DNA of 32,889 bases, taken from NCBI GenBank assembly GCA_030681895.1, contig JAUXRI010000147.1, positions 1-32,889 of the forward strand, in the 5' to 3' direction. Position numbers and translations under genes: made by a program. A model generated the notes under the pieces. That model saw only the letters and a list, made by a program, of their open reading frames with translations, made no database searches and was not told the origin of the DNA. Positions 23,025 through 29,704 of the stretch are shown here, piece by piece (position 1 is the stretch's first letter; each line of letters begins with the position of its first letter). The DNA is from Myxococcales bacterium (GTDB lineage Bacteria; Myxococcota; Myxococcia; Myxococcales; Myxococcaceae).

Positions 23025-23650
23025 GGGCCCGGCGTCTTACTCCGTGGAGCGAAGCCCAGCTTCTCGAAAGCGTGCGCGAAGACCTTCCCGTCCTGGGCGC
23101 CTTCGATGACGAACTGGTTCCCGACGATGAAGGTCGGCACCGCGTGCACCCCGAGCTCACGAGCGGCGTCGAGCCCGGCCTGCATCATCGGCACCCACGT
23201 GCCTGACTCGACCTCGGCCTGGAGCTCTCCTCCATCGAGGCCCGCGTCCACCGCCGCCGCGCGCAGCACCGCGAAGTCGTGCAGATCCTCGCCTCTGACC
23301 CAGTACCGCTCGAGCAGACCGTGGTGGAAGGCGTCGAAGGCGCCTTTCGTCCGGCTCCACTCCGCAGCCTGGTGGGCGCGGCGGGTCGACGGCACGAGCT
23401 GACGATCGAACTTCATCGTCAGACCCATCGCGCGCGCCCTCGTGGTGAGTGGGTTGTTCGGGTTGGCCATGAAGGCCTTCACCCGGTCTGGCAAGGGGAG
23501 CCCCTCGTCGGGCGTCTCCGGGCGCAGCAGAAACGGGCGCCAGTCGATGACGAAATCCCAGTCTTTTCTGAGTCGTTCGACCTCGCCGAGGCCGATGTAG
23601 CACCACGGTCAGACGTAGTCGGACCAGGTGGTGATCGTGAGTGTGCTCAT
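23021..23650 (-). CDS. FrnE/DsbA-family thiol oxidoreductase, candidate selenoprotein (in-frame TGA = Sec14)
   Basis: Read from ATG 23650 through the TGA at 23611-23609, this gives 209 residues of the DsbA/FrnE family of thioredoxin-fold oxidoreductases. The N-terminus is MSTLTITTWSDYV, then TGA, then PWCYIGLGEVERL. Family members read DYVCPWCYIG here, so TGA replaces exactly the first, nucleophilic Cys of CxxC (position 14; the resolving Cys17 remains). The downstream frame is intact and typical: DWRPFLLRPETP, and GVHAVPTF with cis-Pro172, then GAQDGKVFAHAFEKLGF. A hairpin matching bacterial SECIS features follows the TGA. A recent nonsense mutation or sequencing error is the alternative. 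A truncated start near 23494 would lose the active site. No signal peptide; probably cytosolic. Its stop overlaps the YIP1 start. Confidence 0.85.
23577..23595 (-). promoter_or_regulatory. Candidate bacterial SECIS hairpin
   Basis: On the minus strand, TCGGCCTC and GAGGTCGA form eight consecutive pairs (one G-U) closed by the loop GGC. The stem begins 13 bases after the TGA and the loop 21 bases after it. This agrees with the published bacterial pattern as I remember it: a loop 16-37 bases from UGA with a G in its first two positions. It lies within the coding sequence, as bacterial SECIS elements do, and would recruit SelB-Sec-tRNA. A GC-rich genome can form such stems by chance, but position and loop both fit. 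Confidence 0.7.
23609..23611 (-). other. In-frame TGA at the catalytic Cys position (putative Sec codon)
   Basis: The codon lies between Val13 and Pro15 of the FrnE-like protein and makes the active site x-P-W-C. Cysteine codons TGC and TGT differ from TGA by one base, so a mutation is possible. Its exact coincidence with the redox-active residue favours recoding. Confidence 0.8.
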
Positions 23651-23739
23651 GGCCCACGTGGTCTCATTCCTTCGGCCTCTGCGCAAGCGCGCACGAATTC
23701 GCATGATTGCGTCGGAAACGGCGGCTAGCGTTTTGCGCC

Positions 23740-24375
23740 ATGGCCGCCAGGAAGAGCGCGAAGCGGGGCACGTCCCCGAAGGCGAAGTCGAAGCAGACGT
23801 CGAAGGCAAAGCCGGCGGCGAAGCGGAGGGCTCCCGCACGGTCGAAGAAAGTCGTGGCGAAGAAGGCCGCACCGAAGAAGCCCGTCGCCAAGAAGGCCAT
23901 CGCGAAGAAGGTTGTCGCGAAGAAGGCCATCGCGAAGAAGGCCGTCGCGAAGAAGCCCGTCGCAAAGAAGCCCGTCGCGAAGAAGGCCGCGTGGCCCAGC
24001 GTGACGTTGCCTGCGCTGCCTGAGATCGAAGGCTACGTGCGCAGCCTGCCGCCGCCGATCGTCCCCATCGTCAATCGACTCCGCCAGCTCGTGCGCGACG
24101 CCGCTCCCGAGGCGCGTGAGCTGATGGATCCGAACGGCCCGGTGTACGACTCCAACGGGTTGTTCGCGCGCATCGAGGCGGGCGATCGACAGGTGCTGAT
24201 CACGTTCCTCAAGGGCGCGCAGCTCGACGCCGCTGAAGGCACGCTGCTCGGCAAGGGCGATACGCGGGCGTTGTCGGTCGACTCGCTCGAAGGCCTGCGC
24301 GAGAGCGTGCTCCAGGGCCTCGTGCGCCAGGCCGTCATGCTCAACGGCCGCGACCCGTCGTCGGGCGCGGTGTGA
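23740..24375 (+). CDS. DUF1801 (YdhG-like) protein with histone-H1-like Lys/Ala tail
   Basis: A 211-residue protein from ATG 23740 (MAARKSAKRGT). Residues 1-85 are extremely basic: about ten five-residue units of the form KK-x-V/I-A (KKPVA, KKAIA, KKAVA), like the tails of histone H1 and bacterial Hc1/AlgP proteins that bind DNA. Residues about 90-205 form a DUF1801 domain (IEGYVRSLPPPIVPIVNRLRQLVRDAAPEARE..., then VLITFLKGAQLDAAEGTLLGKGDTRALSV). DUF1801 proteins are small and of unknown function. The tail suggests nucleoid association. The stop overlaps the gph start by one base (TGATG), implying one operon. It is divergent from the selenoprotein candidate with 89 bp between starts. Confidence 0.87.
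   Translation: MAARKSAKRGTSPKAKSKQTSKAKPAAKRRAPARSKKVVAKKAAPKKPVAKKAIAKKVVAKKAIAKKAVAKKPVAKKPVAKKAAWPSVTLPALPEIEGYVRSLPPPIVPIVNRLRQLVRDAAPEARELMDPNGPVYDSNGLFARIEAGDRQVLITFLKGAQLDAAEGTLLGKGDTRALSVDSLEGLRESVLQGLVRQAVMLNGRDPSSGAV
23845..23991 (+). repeat. 15-bp tandem repeat encoding KK-x-V-A units
   Basis: About ten in-frame copies of a 15-base unit, approximately AAGAAGgccgTCGCG, run without spacers. Differences are mostly in the third amino acid (Pro, Ala or Val codons). The array keeps frame, so gain or loss of units would change tail length without breaking the protein. Confidence 0.92.
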
Positions 24376-25022
24376 TGCTCCCGTTTCACGCCGTCATCTT
24401 CGACCTCGACGGAACCCTCGCAGACTCGATCCAGGATCTCGCCGAGGCGATGAACCAGGCGCTGGCAGACTTCGGTCTGCCCGTTCATCCCGTCGAGGCC
24501 TACAAGACGTTCGTCGGAGAAGGCGTCGACGTGATGGTGCGCCGCGCTGCCACGACGAACGCGAAGGTGCCGTGGCAGACACTCGTCGACCGCTACCGCG
24601 ATCACTACGCCGCGAACGATCACCGGCACACCGCGCCGTACCCCGGCGTTCCCGAGATGTTGGACGGCCTCACCGCGGCGGGTATCAAGCTGGCGGTCCT
24701 CTCGAACAAGCGTGACGACTTCACGCGTGCGCTGATCGAGAAGCAGTTCTCGAAGTGGAAGTTCGTGGACGTGCGAGGCGAGCGCGACGGCGTGCCACGC
24801 AAGCCAGATCCCACCGCCGCCTTCGAGCTCGCGCTGGCGCTCAACGTGCTGCCCGCGAAGATCGCCTTCGTCGGAGACACCGCCGTCGACATCAACACGG
24901 CCCGCAACGCAGGGATGCGCAGCGTCGGGTGTCTGTGGGGCTTCCGAGGGAAGGCCGAGCTCGTTCACGCCGGCGCGCGCGATCTGTTGGTCCGGCCGAC
25001 CGATCTGCTCAGCCTGGAGTGA
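24375..25022 (+). CDS. gph: HAD-superfamily phosphatase, phosphoglycolate phosphatase-like
   Basis: A 215-residue cytosolic hydrolase of the phosphoglycolate phosphatase group, which dephosphorylates 2-phosphoglycolate arising from DNA repair or oxygenase side reactions. HAD motifs are complete: I, VIFDLDGTLADS (both nucleophile aspartates); II, LAVLSNK; III, the Lys of RKPDP; IV, FVGDTAVDI. The helical C1-type cap lies between motifs I and II. ATG 24375 overlaps the preceding stop; an in-frame GTG three bases earlier is the alternative. The stop lies one base from the convergent lipoprotein stop. Related HAD enzymes share these motifs, so the substrate is inferred from overall similarity only. 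Confidence 0.9.
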   Translation: MLPFHAVIFDLDGTLADSIQDLAEAMNQALADFGLPVHPVEAYKTFVGEGVDVMVRRAATTNAKVPWQTLVDRYRDHYAANDHRHTAPYPGVPEMLDGLTAAGIKLAVLSNKRDDFTRALIEKQFSKWKFVDVRGERDGVPRKPDPTAAFELALALNVLPAKIAFVGDTAVDINTARNAGMRSVGCLWGFRGKAELVHAGARDLLVRPTDLLSLE

Positions 25023-25023
25023 A

Positions 25024-25689
25024 TCAGGGGTCGACGATCACCTGTATCGACGCGCCCAGCTCGCCGAACTGGCCGGTGACGGTGCTGGTGCCGACGGCTT
25101 GAGGCGACACACTCAACCGGCTCGACGTCTCGGTCGTCGGCTTCAACGCATCGCCTTCGACCTTCCAGCGAAACGGCGTCTTCGCGAACAGCTCCGTGTT
25201 GCCGGTGAACAGCTTCGCGACGAGGTTCAGGTTCGTCCCCATCTTCGCGCGAACGGTGCCGGTGTTCTGCTTGTCGTCCTCCACGCGCATCGACGTGGCT
25301 GGTGCGACGGTGATCGTCACGGAGTCGACCGTCGCTCCGTCGCCCGAGATGACGATCTTCGCGCTGCCCTCGCCGTCGGCGCTCAAGATCGCCTTGCCCG
25401 TCGTCTGCTCGCACTTGCTTCCGTCGCACTGAAGCGTGACGGCCGCTGTCGCGATGGAGATGACCGCCGGCGCTTCGCTGGTGACGTCGAGGCGCTCACG
25501 CTTCTTCGGATCGCCGATCACCAGCTCGGTCTGGCCACCCTTCGCGAGCGTCGACTGCGAGGCTGCGACCGACGTGCAGCCGCCAAGGCCCAGGCGGAGC
25601 CGGAGCGCGCGAGACTGGCCGCCGTACTCCGGGTCACCACAGCTGAACGACACCAGCCCTATCGCGACGATCCATCGGAAGGCGTGCAT
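25024..25689 (-). CDS. Predicted lipoprotein with bacterial Ig-like (Big_2-like) sequence
   Basis: A 221-residue protein. Starting at ATG 25689, with AGAAGG upstream, gives MHAFRWIVAIGLVSFSC with lipid Cys17; the open frame upstream is antisense filler. The body reads as two Ig-like beta-sandwiches. The first is about 55-130 (GGQTELVIGDPKKRERLDVTSEAPAVISI...SAKIVISGDGATVDSVTITV); the second is about 135-221 (GTNLNLVAKLFTGNTELFAKTPFRWKVEGD...TSTVTGQFGELGASIQVIV). The LSVSPQAVGTSTVTGQFG ending is typical of Big_2-like domains. This suggests an extracellular binding or structural role; no ligand can be named. It is divergent from the next lipoprotein across 156 bp. Confidence 0.83.
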   Translation of the reverse strand: MHAFRWIVAIGLVSFSCGDPEYGGQSRALRLRLGLGGCTSVAASQSTLAKGGQTELVIGDPKKRERLDVTSEAPAVISIATAAVTLQCDGSKCEQTTGKAILSADGEGSAKIVISGDGATVDSVTITVAPATSMRVEDDKQNTGTVRAKMGTNLNLVAKLFTGNTELFAKTPFRWKVEGDALKPTTETSSRLSVSPQAVGTSTVTGQFGELGASIQVIVDP

Positions 25690-25845
25690 GGCGCACCTTC
25701 TCGCAATGCGCGTGCCTTCGACCAGGGATGAACGATGTTGGCGTCTTGGCGTTCGCCAGCCGGCTCCGCCGCCTCGTGAGGCGCGCACCTGCTGCGTCAT
25801 CAGTCACGCAGTTGTCCGCGTTTCGGCCGCAGGCATACCGGGGGC

Positions 25846-27003
25846 ATGCGACGACTCATTCCTGGTGTGGTGTTGGTGCTCCTCGTGAGCTGCGGTCGAG
25901 AGATCGTCGACGAGCAGATCGTGATGCCCACGGAGCCCGTCGAGACGGGTGGCGGCGCGGCTGGTGGCTCCGTCGAGGCGAAGCCGCTCTCACCCGGTTG
26001 GTACGACGTGCCCGCAGACAAGGTGGAATACGTGGGCACGCTGGTGGTGCAGCCAACCGATGGGCGAACGCTACGAGCGACGGTCATGTTCTCGTCGACC
26101 GCGCCGGCAGGCGACTACACGGTGGCGGTCGCGTGGCGTGGAGCGACGCAGCTCCAGGCGTTGGGCGTCGTTCGGAAGGACCAGCCCGACCTTCTCGCGC
26201 GACTCGCACCCCCCGCTCAGGTCCTCACTCAGTCCCGTTGCGGCAGCAGCGCCTCAGGCGTGCTCTTCGTGCTCAGCGGCGGGCTGAGTGACGGTGTGAT
26301 CGTCGGCGCGTCGGCTGGCGGGTGGGTGGGTGACTTCACCCTCGACTACAGCGAGTGTGGAGCCAGCACGCGCGGAGACTATTTCGTCCTCCAGCGAGAC
26401 GATCGGTTCGCGCACGCCCGCTGCCTCGCGCTCTCGGGCCAGTGCGTCGACACCAGCCCGGTTCGGGTCACCCGCGGCGCCCTCCGCGTCGATGACTCTG
26501 GGCTCTCACTCGAGTCGAACCTTGGCTTCACCGACGCCAACGCGGCCGTCTCACTCGAGGTGAACGGCGTGCCGGTGCCAGACCGCCGCACGAACGCGCT
26601 GCCGCGCGAGCTGTTCAAAGAGGGGAAGAACCGCATCACCGTGCGCATGGGCCAGCACCTGCCGTGGGAAGCGAACGTCGTGCTGCCCACCGGTGCGCTT
26701 TCGCCGCGCGTGTCGATGGCGCTCAGCATGGGCAAGCCCTTCAGCGTCGTGTTCGTCGCTTCTCCGTGGGCGACGGACTACCGCGTTGATCTGTATCCGG
26801 TCGACGCGCCGTGGACGCGCGCCAACTACCCCTCGTTCTCGTCGCCCACGTCGCCCATCGAAGGCACCTTCGATGGCTTCCCCAGCGGCACTGGCGGCCG
26901 CGTCACTGGCACGCGCGCCTCGGTTCGGCTGTCTGCGACTCGAACCGACGGCGAGTTCACGCTGAGCCAGGAGACCAGCTTCGAGGCGCCTATCAGCCCC
27001 TGA
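25846..27003 (+). CDS. Predicted lipoprotein, unknown function
   Basis: A 385-residue protein with a short signal ending LLVSC (Cys16), then an acidic/Gly linker (VETGGGAAGGS). The mature sequence is beta-rich throughout (TLVVQPTDGRTLRATVMFSS, GDYTVAVAWRGATQLQALGVV). A middle region contains four or five cysteines (QSRCGSS, DYSECGAS, HARCLALSGQCVD), probably in disulfides. The C-terminal third resembles a beta-sandwich (RVSMALSMGKPFSVVFVASPW). I recognise no domain. The ATG at 25846 directly follows GGGGGC with no clear ribosome-binding site. yraN and rsmI follow on the same strand. Confidence 0.83.
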   Translation: MRRLIPGVVLVLLVSCGREIVDEQIVMPTEPVETGGGAAGGSVEAKPLSPGWYDVPADKVEYVGTLVVQPTDGRTLRATVMFSSTAPAGDYTVAVAWRGATQLQALGVVRKDQPDLLARLAPPAQVLTQSRCGSSASGVLFVLSGGLSDGVIVGASAGGWVGDFTLDYSECGASTRGDYFVLQRDDRFAHARCLALSGQCVDTSPVRVTRGALRVDDSGLSLESNLGFTDANAAVSLEVNGVPVPDRRTNALPRELFKEGKNRITVRMGQHLPWEANVVLPTGALSPRVSMALSMGKPFSVVFVASPWATDYRVDLYPVDAPWTRANYPSFSSPTSPIEGTFDGFPSGTGGRVTGTRASVRLSATRTDGEFTLSQETSFEAPISP

Positions 27004-27041
27004 CGTGTCGGCGTGTCAGCCGCACGTGCGATAGCTGCAGC

Positions 27042-27413
27042 ATGGACACCAAGACGAAGCGCGATGTCGGCGACGAAGCCGAGACCCTGGTCGTCGAGCA
27101 CTACGAGCGCGAGGGCTGGGTCGTGCGTGATCGAAACGTCCTCTCACGCCGCGGAGAGGTCGACATCGTCGCCGAGAAGGGGCTTGTGCTCGCCTTCGTC
27201 GAGGTCCGCATGCGCGCCACCGACGTCTGGGGCGACCCCTCGATGACGGTGGGCCGGAGCAAGCAGCGGAAGGTCGTGCTGGCTGCGCTCCAGTACCTTC
27301 AACGGCAGCGCCTCATGAACCGGGCGATTCAGTTCGACGTCGCCAGCGTCGTGGGCCGTGGGCGCACCGGGCGCGTCGAGATCATTCCCGATGCGTTCGA
27401 CGCCGGGTTCTGA
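27042..27413 (+). CDS. yraN: YraN/UPF0102-family endonuclease-like protein
   Basis: A 123-residue protein of the UPF0102 family, with a restriction-endonuclease-like fold, commonly found beside rsmI as here. The family core is visible: GDEAETLVVEHYEREGWVV for helix 1, then RRGEVDIVAEKG with Glu39 and Asp41, then LAFVEVRMR. In most members the last motif is FVEVKxR; here the catalytic-type Lys is Arg56. That may weaken or abolish nuclease activity if the family is enzymatic, which is not firmly established. ATG 27042 was chosen because it begins MDTKTKRDVGDEAE at the usual family N-terminus. It ends 22 bases before the GTG chosen for rsmI. Confidence 0.9.
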   Translation: MDTKTKRDVGDEAETLVVEHYEREGWVVRDRNVLSRRGEVDIVAEKGLVLAFVEVRMRATDVWGDPSMTVGRSKQRKVVLAALQYLQRQRLMNRAIQFDVASVVGRGRTGRVEIIPDAFDAGF

Positions 27414-27435
27414 CGCATCTGGTACACGCGCTCGG

Positions 27436-28278
27436 GTGCCTGCTCCGGTCGAACCCTCCACGCTGTATCTGGTCGCGACGCCCATCGGAAACCTGGGCGA
27501 TTTCACCGCCCGCGCCATCGAGGTGCTCAAGGCGGTCGACTGCATCGCCTGCGAAGACACGCGGCACTCGCGGGTGTTGCTCGACTCGTACGGAATCTCG
27601 ACGCCCACCACGAGCCTGCCGGCCTTCGCAGAGGGAGCACGCGCCGAAGCCCTCGTGCAGCGCCTACGAGACGGGCAATCGCTCGCGCTGATCTCCGACG
27701 CCGGGAGCCCCGCGATCAGCGATCCCGGAGAGCGCCTCGTCGCCGAGTGTGTCGCCGCTGGCGTGCGCGTCGTCCCGGTGCCGGGGCCTTCGGCCGTCGT
27801 CGCGGCCTTGTCGGCGTCTGGCCTGCCGACCTCGCGGTTCCACTTCCTGGGCTTCTTGCCGCGCACCCAGAGCGAGGCCCGCGCCATGCTCGACGAGGTC
27901 GCAGGCCTGTCGGCCACGCTGGTGCTGTACGAGTCTCCGCGCCGCGTCGTCGACACGCTCCTGGTGCTGAAAGACGCGCTCGGCGATCGGCCGGCGTGTG
28001 TCGCGCGTGAGGTGACCAAGCTCCACGAAGAGTTCCTTCGCGGCCCGCTGTCCGAACTCCATGCGACGCTCTCTGCCCGTGGCGAGGTCCTGGGCGAGCT
28101 CGTGCTCCTCGTTCACGGGCGGAAGGCCGGCGCGCGCTGGTCGGAGGCCGAAGTGTCGGCGGCCCTCACGTCAGGGCTCTCCCGTGGCGAACGCCTCAAG
28201 ACGCTGGCGAACGAGGTCGCAAAGGCAGCGGGGTGGCCGAGCCAGGACGTGTATCGCCTCGGCGTCTCGCTGAAGTGA
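27436..28278 (+). CDS. rsmI: 16S rRNA (cytidine-1402-2'-O)-methyltransferase
   Basis: A 280-residue SAM-dependent methyltransferase that 2'-O-methylates C1402 in the 16S rRNA decoding centre. The tetrapyrrole-methylase-like fold is clear: LYLVATPIGNLGDFTARA, CEDTRHSRVLL, ISDAGSPAISDPGE, VPVPGPSAVVAALSASGL and FHFLGFLPR, with a normal C-terminal region (EVTKLHEEFLRGPLSEL). GTG 27436 gives the usual family N-terminus and length; ATG 27391 would add 15 residues and overlap yraN. Neither has a strong ribosome-binding site. The stop is four bases from the convergent Cys-repeat lipoprotein. Confidence 0.95.
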   Translation: MPAPVEPSTLYLVATPIGNLGDFTARAIEVLKAVDCIACEDTRHSRVLLDSYGISTPTTSLPAFAEGARAEALVQRLRDGQSLALISDAGSPAISDPGERLVAECVAAGVRVVPVPGPSAVVAALSASGLPTSRFHFLGFLPRTQSEARAMLDEVAGLSATLVLYESPRRVVDTLLVLKDALGDRPACVAREVTKLHEEFLRGPLSELHATLSARGEVLGELVLLVHGRKAGARWSEAEVSAALTSGLSRGERLKTLANEVAKAAGWPSQDVYRLGVSLK

Positions 28279-28282
28279 TGCG

Positions 28283-29704
28283 TCAGGGCGGCGCGGTGGC
28301 CGGGCAGAACCCCGAACGAGGCGCGCACGCACGGAAGTAGACGTGTGGGTTGCCGTTGTCGCCGGAGCAGAAGGACTGCTCGCCTTCTTCGTTCTCGACC
28401 TGGAAGCCCTTGCACACGATCGTCTGGCCCGACACGGGGTCGCAGATGCCTCCGTTGCGGCACGAGAAGATGACGCCGCCGCAGTCGAAGCCCGAGGGGC
28501 AGTCGTCGTCGTTCTGGCAGATCATTCCGCAGAACGAGTTGGTCTGACCTTCCGTCACGAAGGACAAACAGCGCGCGGTCGTCGCCGAGCCACACGTCTG
28601 CATCGGCATGCCGCAGGTGTTGCAGTCGACGCGGCCGGTGCGCGTCAGGCACTGGCCGTTCGTCTTGTCGCAGAACCGGCCTGCCGGGCACCCCTGGTTG
28701 TCGCGACAGAAGGGCTGGCACTGACCGCTCACACAGGCCAGCCGCGCGGCGCCGGTCACCATGCCGTTGGGCAACGCGCAGTCTCCGTCGGAGCGGCAGC
28801 CCATGCGGCAACTCAACGTCTGGCTGTTGCAGATGTTGCTGGGCAGGCAGTGCTCGTCGAGGGTGCACGGGCCATCGGCGATGCACCGCGTCGTCGTGGT
28901 GTCGCAGAACGTCCCCGACGGGCAGTCGAGGTTCGACGTGCACGAGGAGAACGACTGGCAGAAGCCGAGCGGGTTGCAGAAGTTGCCGGCCGGGCAGCCT
29001 GCGTTGGTCGTGCACCGGCAGCCGCCCGACGCCATGTCGCAGAACTGGTTCGCCGGACATGAGGCGTTGTTGATGCAGACGCACCGCTCCGAGCCATCGG
29101 TGGCTTTGCGGAAGCCGGGCGGGCAGCACATGTCGCCCGTACACACGCAGGCGCCGACCGACGGGTTGTAGACGTGGTTGGGCGGGCAACAGTCGGTGCG
29201 CGCGCAGAGGCAGTCGCGGCTGATGGGATCGAAGACGTAGTCGATGGGGCAGCAATTGTCGGCCGAGCAACGGCAGGTCTGCTTCGGCTCGTCCCACGAG
29301 AAGCCCTTCGGACAGCAGCCGTCGCCGGCGCACACGCACGACTTCACGGTGTCGTCGTAACGGTACCCGTCGGGGCAACAATTCATCGCGTCACAGACAC
29401 AGCGGCGCTCATCGGGCAGCCAGCGGTGATCTCTCGGGCAGCACTTCGAGTCGCGGCAGACGCACGCCTCGGCGTCGGTCGAGTACTCGTAGCCGTCGGG
29501 ACAGCACGTCGTGCTCCGGCAGATGCACTGGCCCTCTTCGCAGCTGTGGCCGGTCGGGCAGCCTTCGTCGGTCGAACAGACGCACTTCGCGGCGACCTCG
29601 TCGAAGGCGTAGCCGTTGGGACAGCTGCCATCGAGCGCGGTGCGTGAGCAGCCGCCGAGGGCCAACAGGAGCGACAGGGGCAGGGTGACTCGGAGCGCGC
29701 TCAT
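28283..29704 (-). CDS. Lipoprotein with eleven tandem 21-residue Cys-rich repeats
   Basis: A 473-residue lipoprotein (signal ends LALGGC, Cys19). From residue 28 a CP-containing unit recurs at 28, 49, 68, 89, 110, 131, 152, 173, 194, 216 and 237, almost exactly every 21 residues. The consensus is CCPxGYxYxxxxxxCVCxxxx with four cysteines per unit. Further Cys-rich modules follow (CPSGTFCDTTTTRC, CPAGRFCDKTNGQC, CPSGFDCGG) to the end. Such a regular array should make a rigid disulfide-braced rod. It begins in a four-base overlap with the stop of the VWA lipoprotein (ATGA), so both are made together and probably work together on the surface. No family name can be given. Confidence 0.88.
   Translation of the reverse strand: MSALRVTLPLSLLLALGGCSRTALDGSCPNGYAFDEVAAKCVCSTDEGCPTGHSCEEGQCICRSTTCCPDGYEYSTDAEACVCRDSKCCPRDHRWLPDERRCVCDAMNCCPDGYRYDDTVKSCVCAGDGCCPKGFSWDEPKQTCRCSADNCCPIDYVFDPISRDCLCARTDCCPPNHVYNPSVGACVCTGDMCCPPGFRKATDGSERCVCINNASCPANQFCDMASGGCRCTTNAGCPAGNFCNPLGFCQSFSSCTSNLDCPSGTFCDTTTTRCIADGPCTLDEHCLPSNICNSQTLSCRMGCRSDGDCALPNGMVTGAARLACVSGQCQPFCRDNQGCPAGRFCDKTNGQCLTRTGRVDCNTCGMPMQTCGSATTARCLSFVTEGQTNSFCGMICQNDDDCPSGFDCGGVIFSCRNGGICDPVSGQTIVCKGFQVENEEGEQSFCSGDNGNPHVYFRACAPRSGFCPATAPP
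28955..29623 (-). repeat. 63-bp-period coding repeat (11 Cys-rich units)
   Basis: The DNA encodes eleven units of about 21 residues each. The cysteines and the CP pair are strictly kept, while other positions vary, so the repeat is old and maintained by selection at the protein level rather than being a recent DNA expansion. Confidence 0.82.

Noticed and set aside
23609..23650. Reading the FrnE-like gene as a pseudogene broken by a nonsense mutation
   Set aside because: The only lesion is TGA exactly at the catalytic Cys, the rest is intact and a SECIS-like hairpin follows. A mutation or read error remains possible and is given as the refuting case.
23157..23657. A 166-codon minus-strand frame starting MGHEHTHDHH, overlapping the FrnE gene
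   Set aside because: It is a shifted frame of the FrnE gene, Arg-rich with no domain; its His-rich start is coincidental.
23845..23991. Short tandem repeat resembling a CRISPR array
   Set aside because: Units are 15 bp with no spacers and encode an in-frame Lys/Ala tail.
28113..29381. Minus-strand open frame (422 codons) in another frame of the Cys-repeat gene
   Set aside because: Its Arg/Leu-rich repeats come from translating the 63-bp repeat out of frame.
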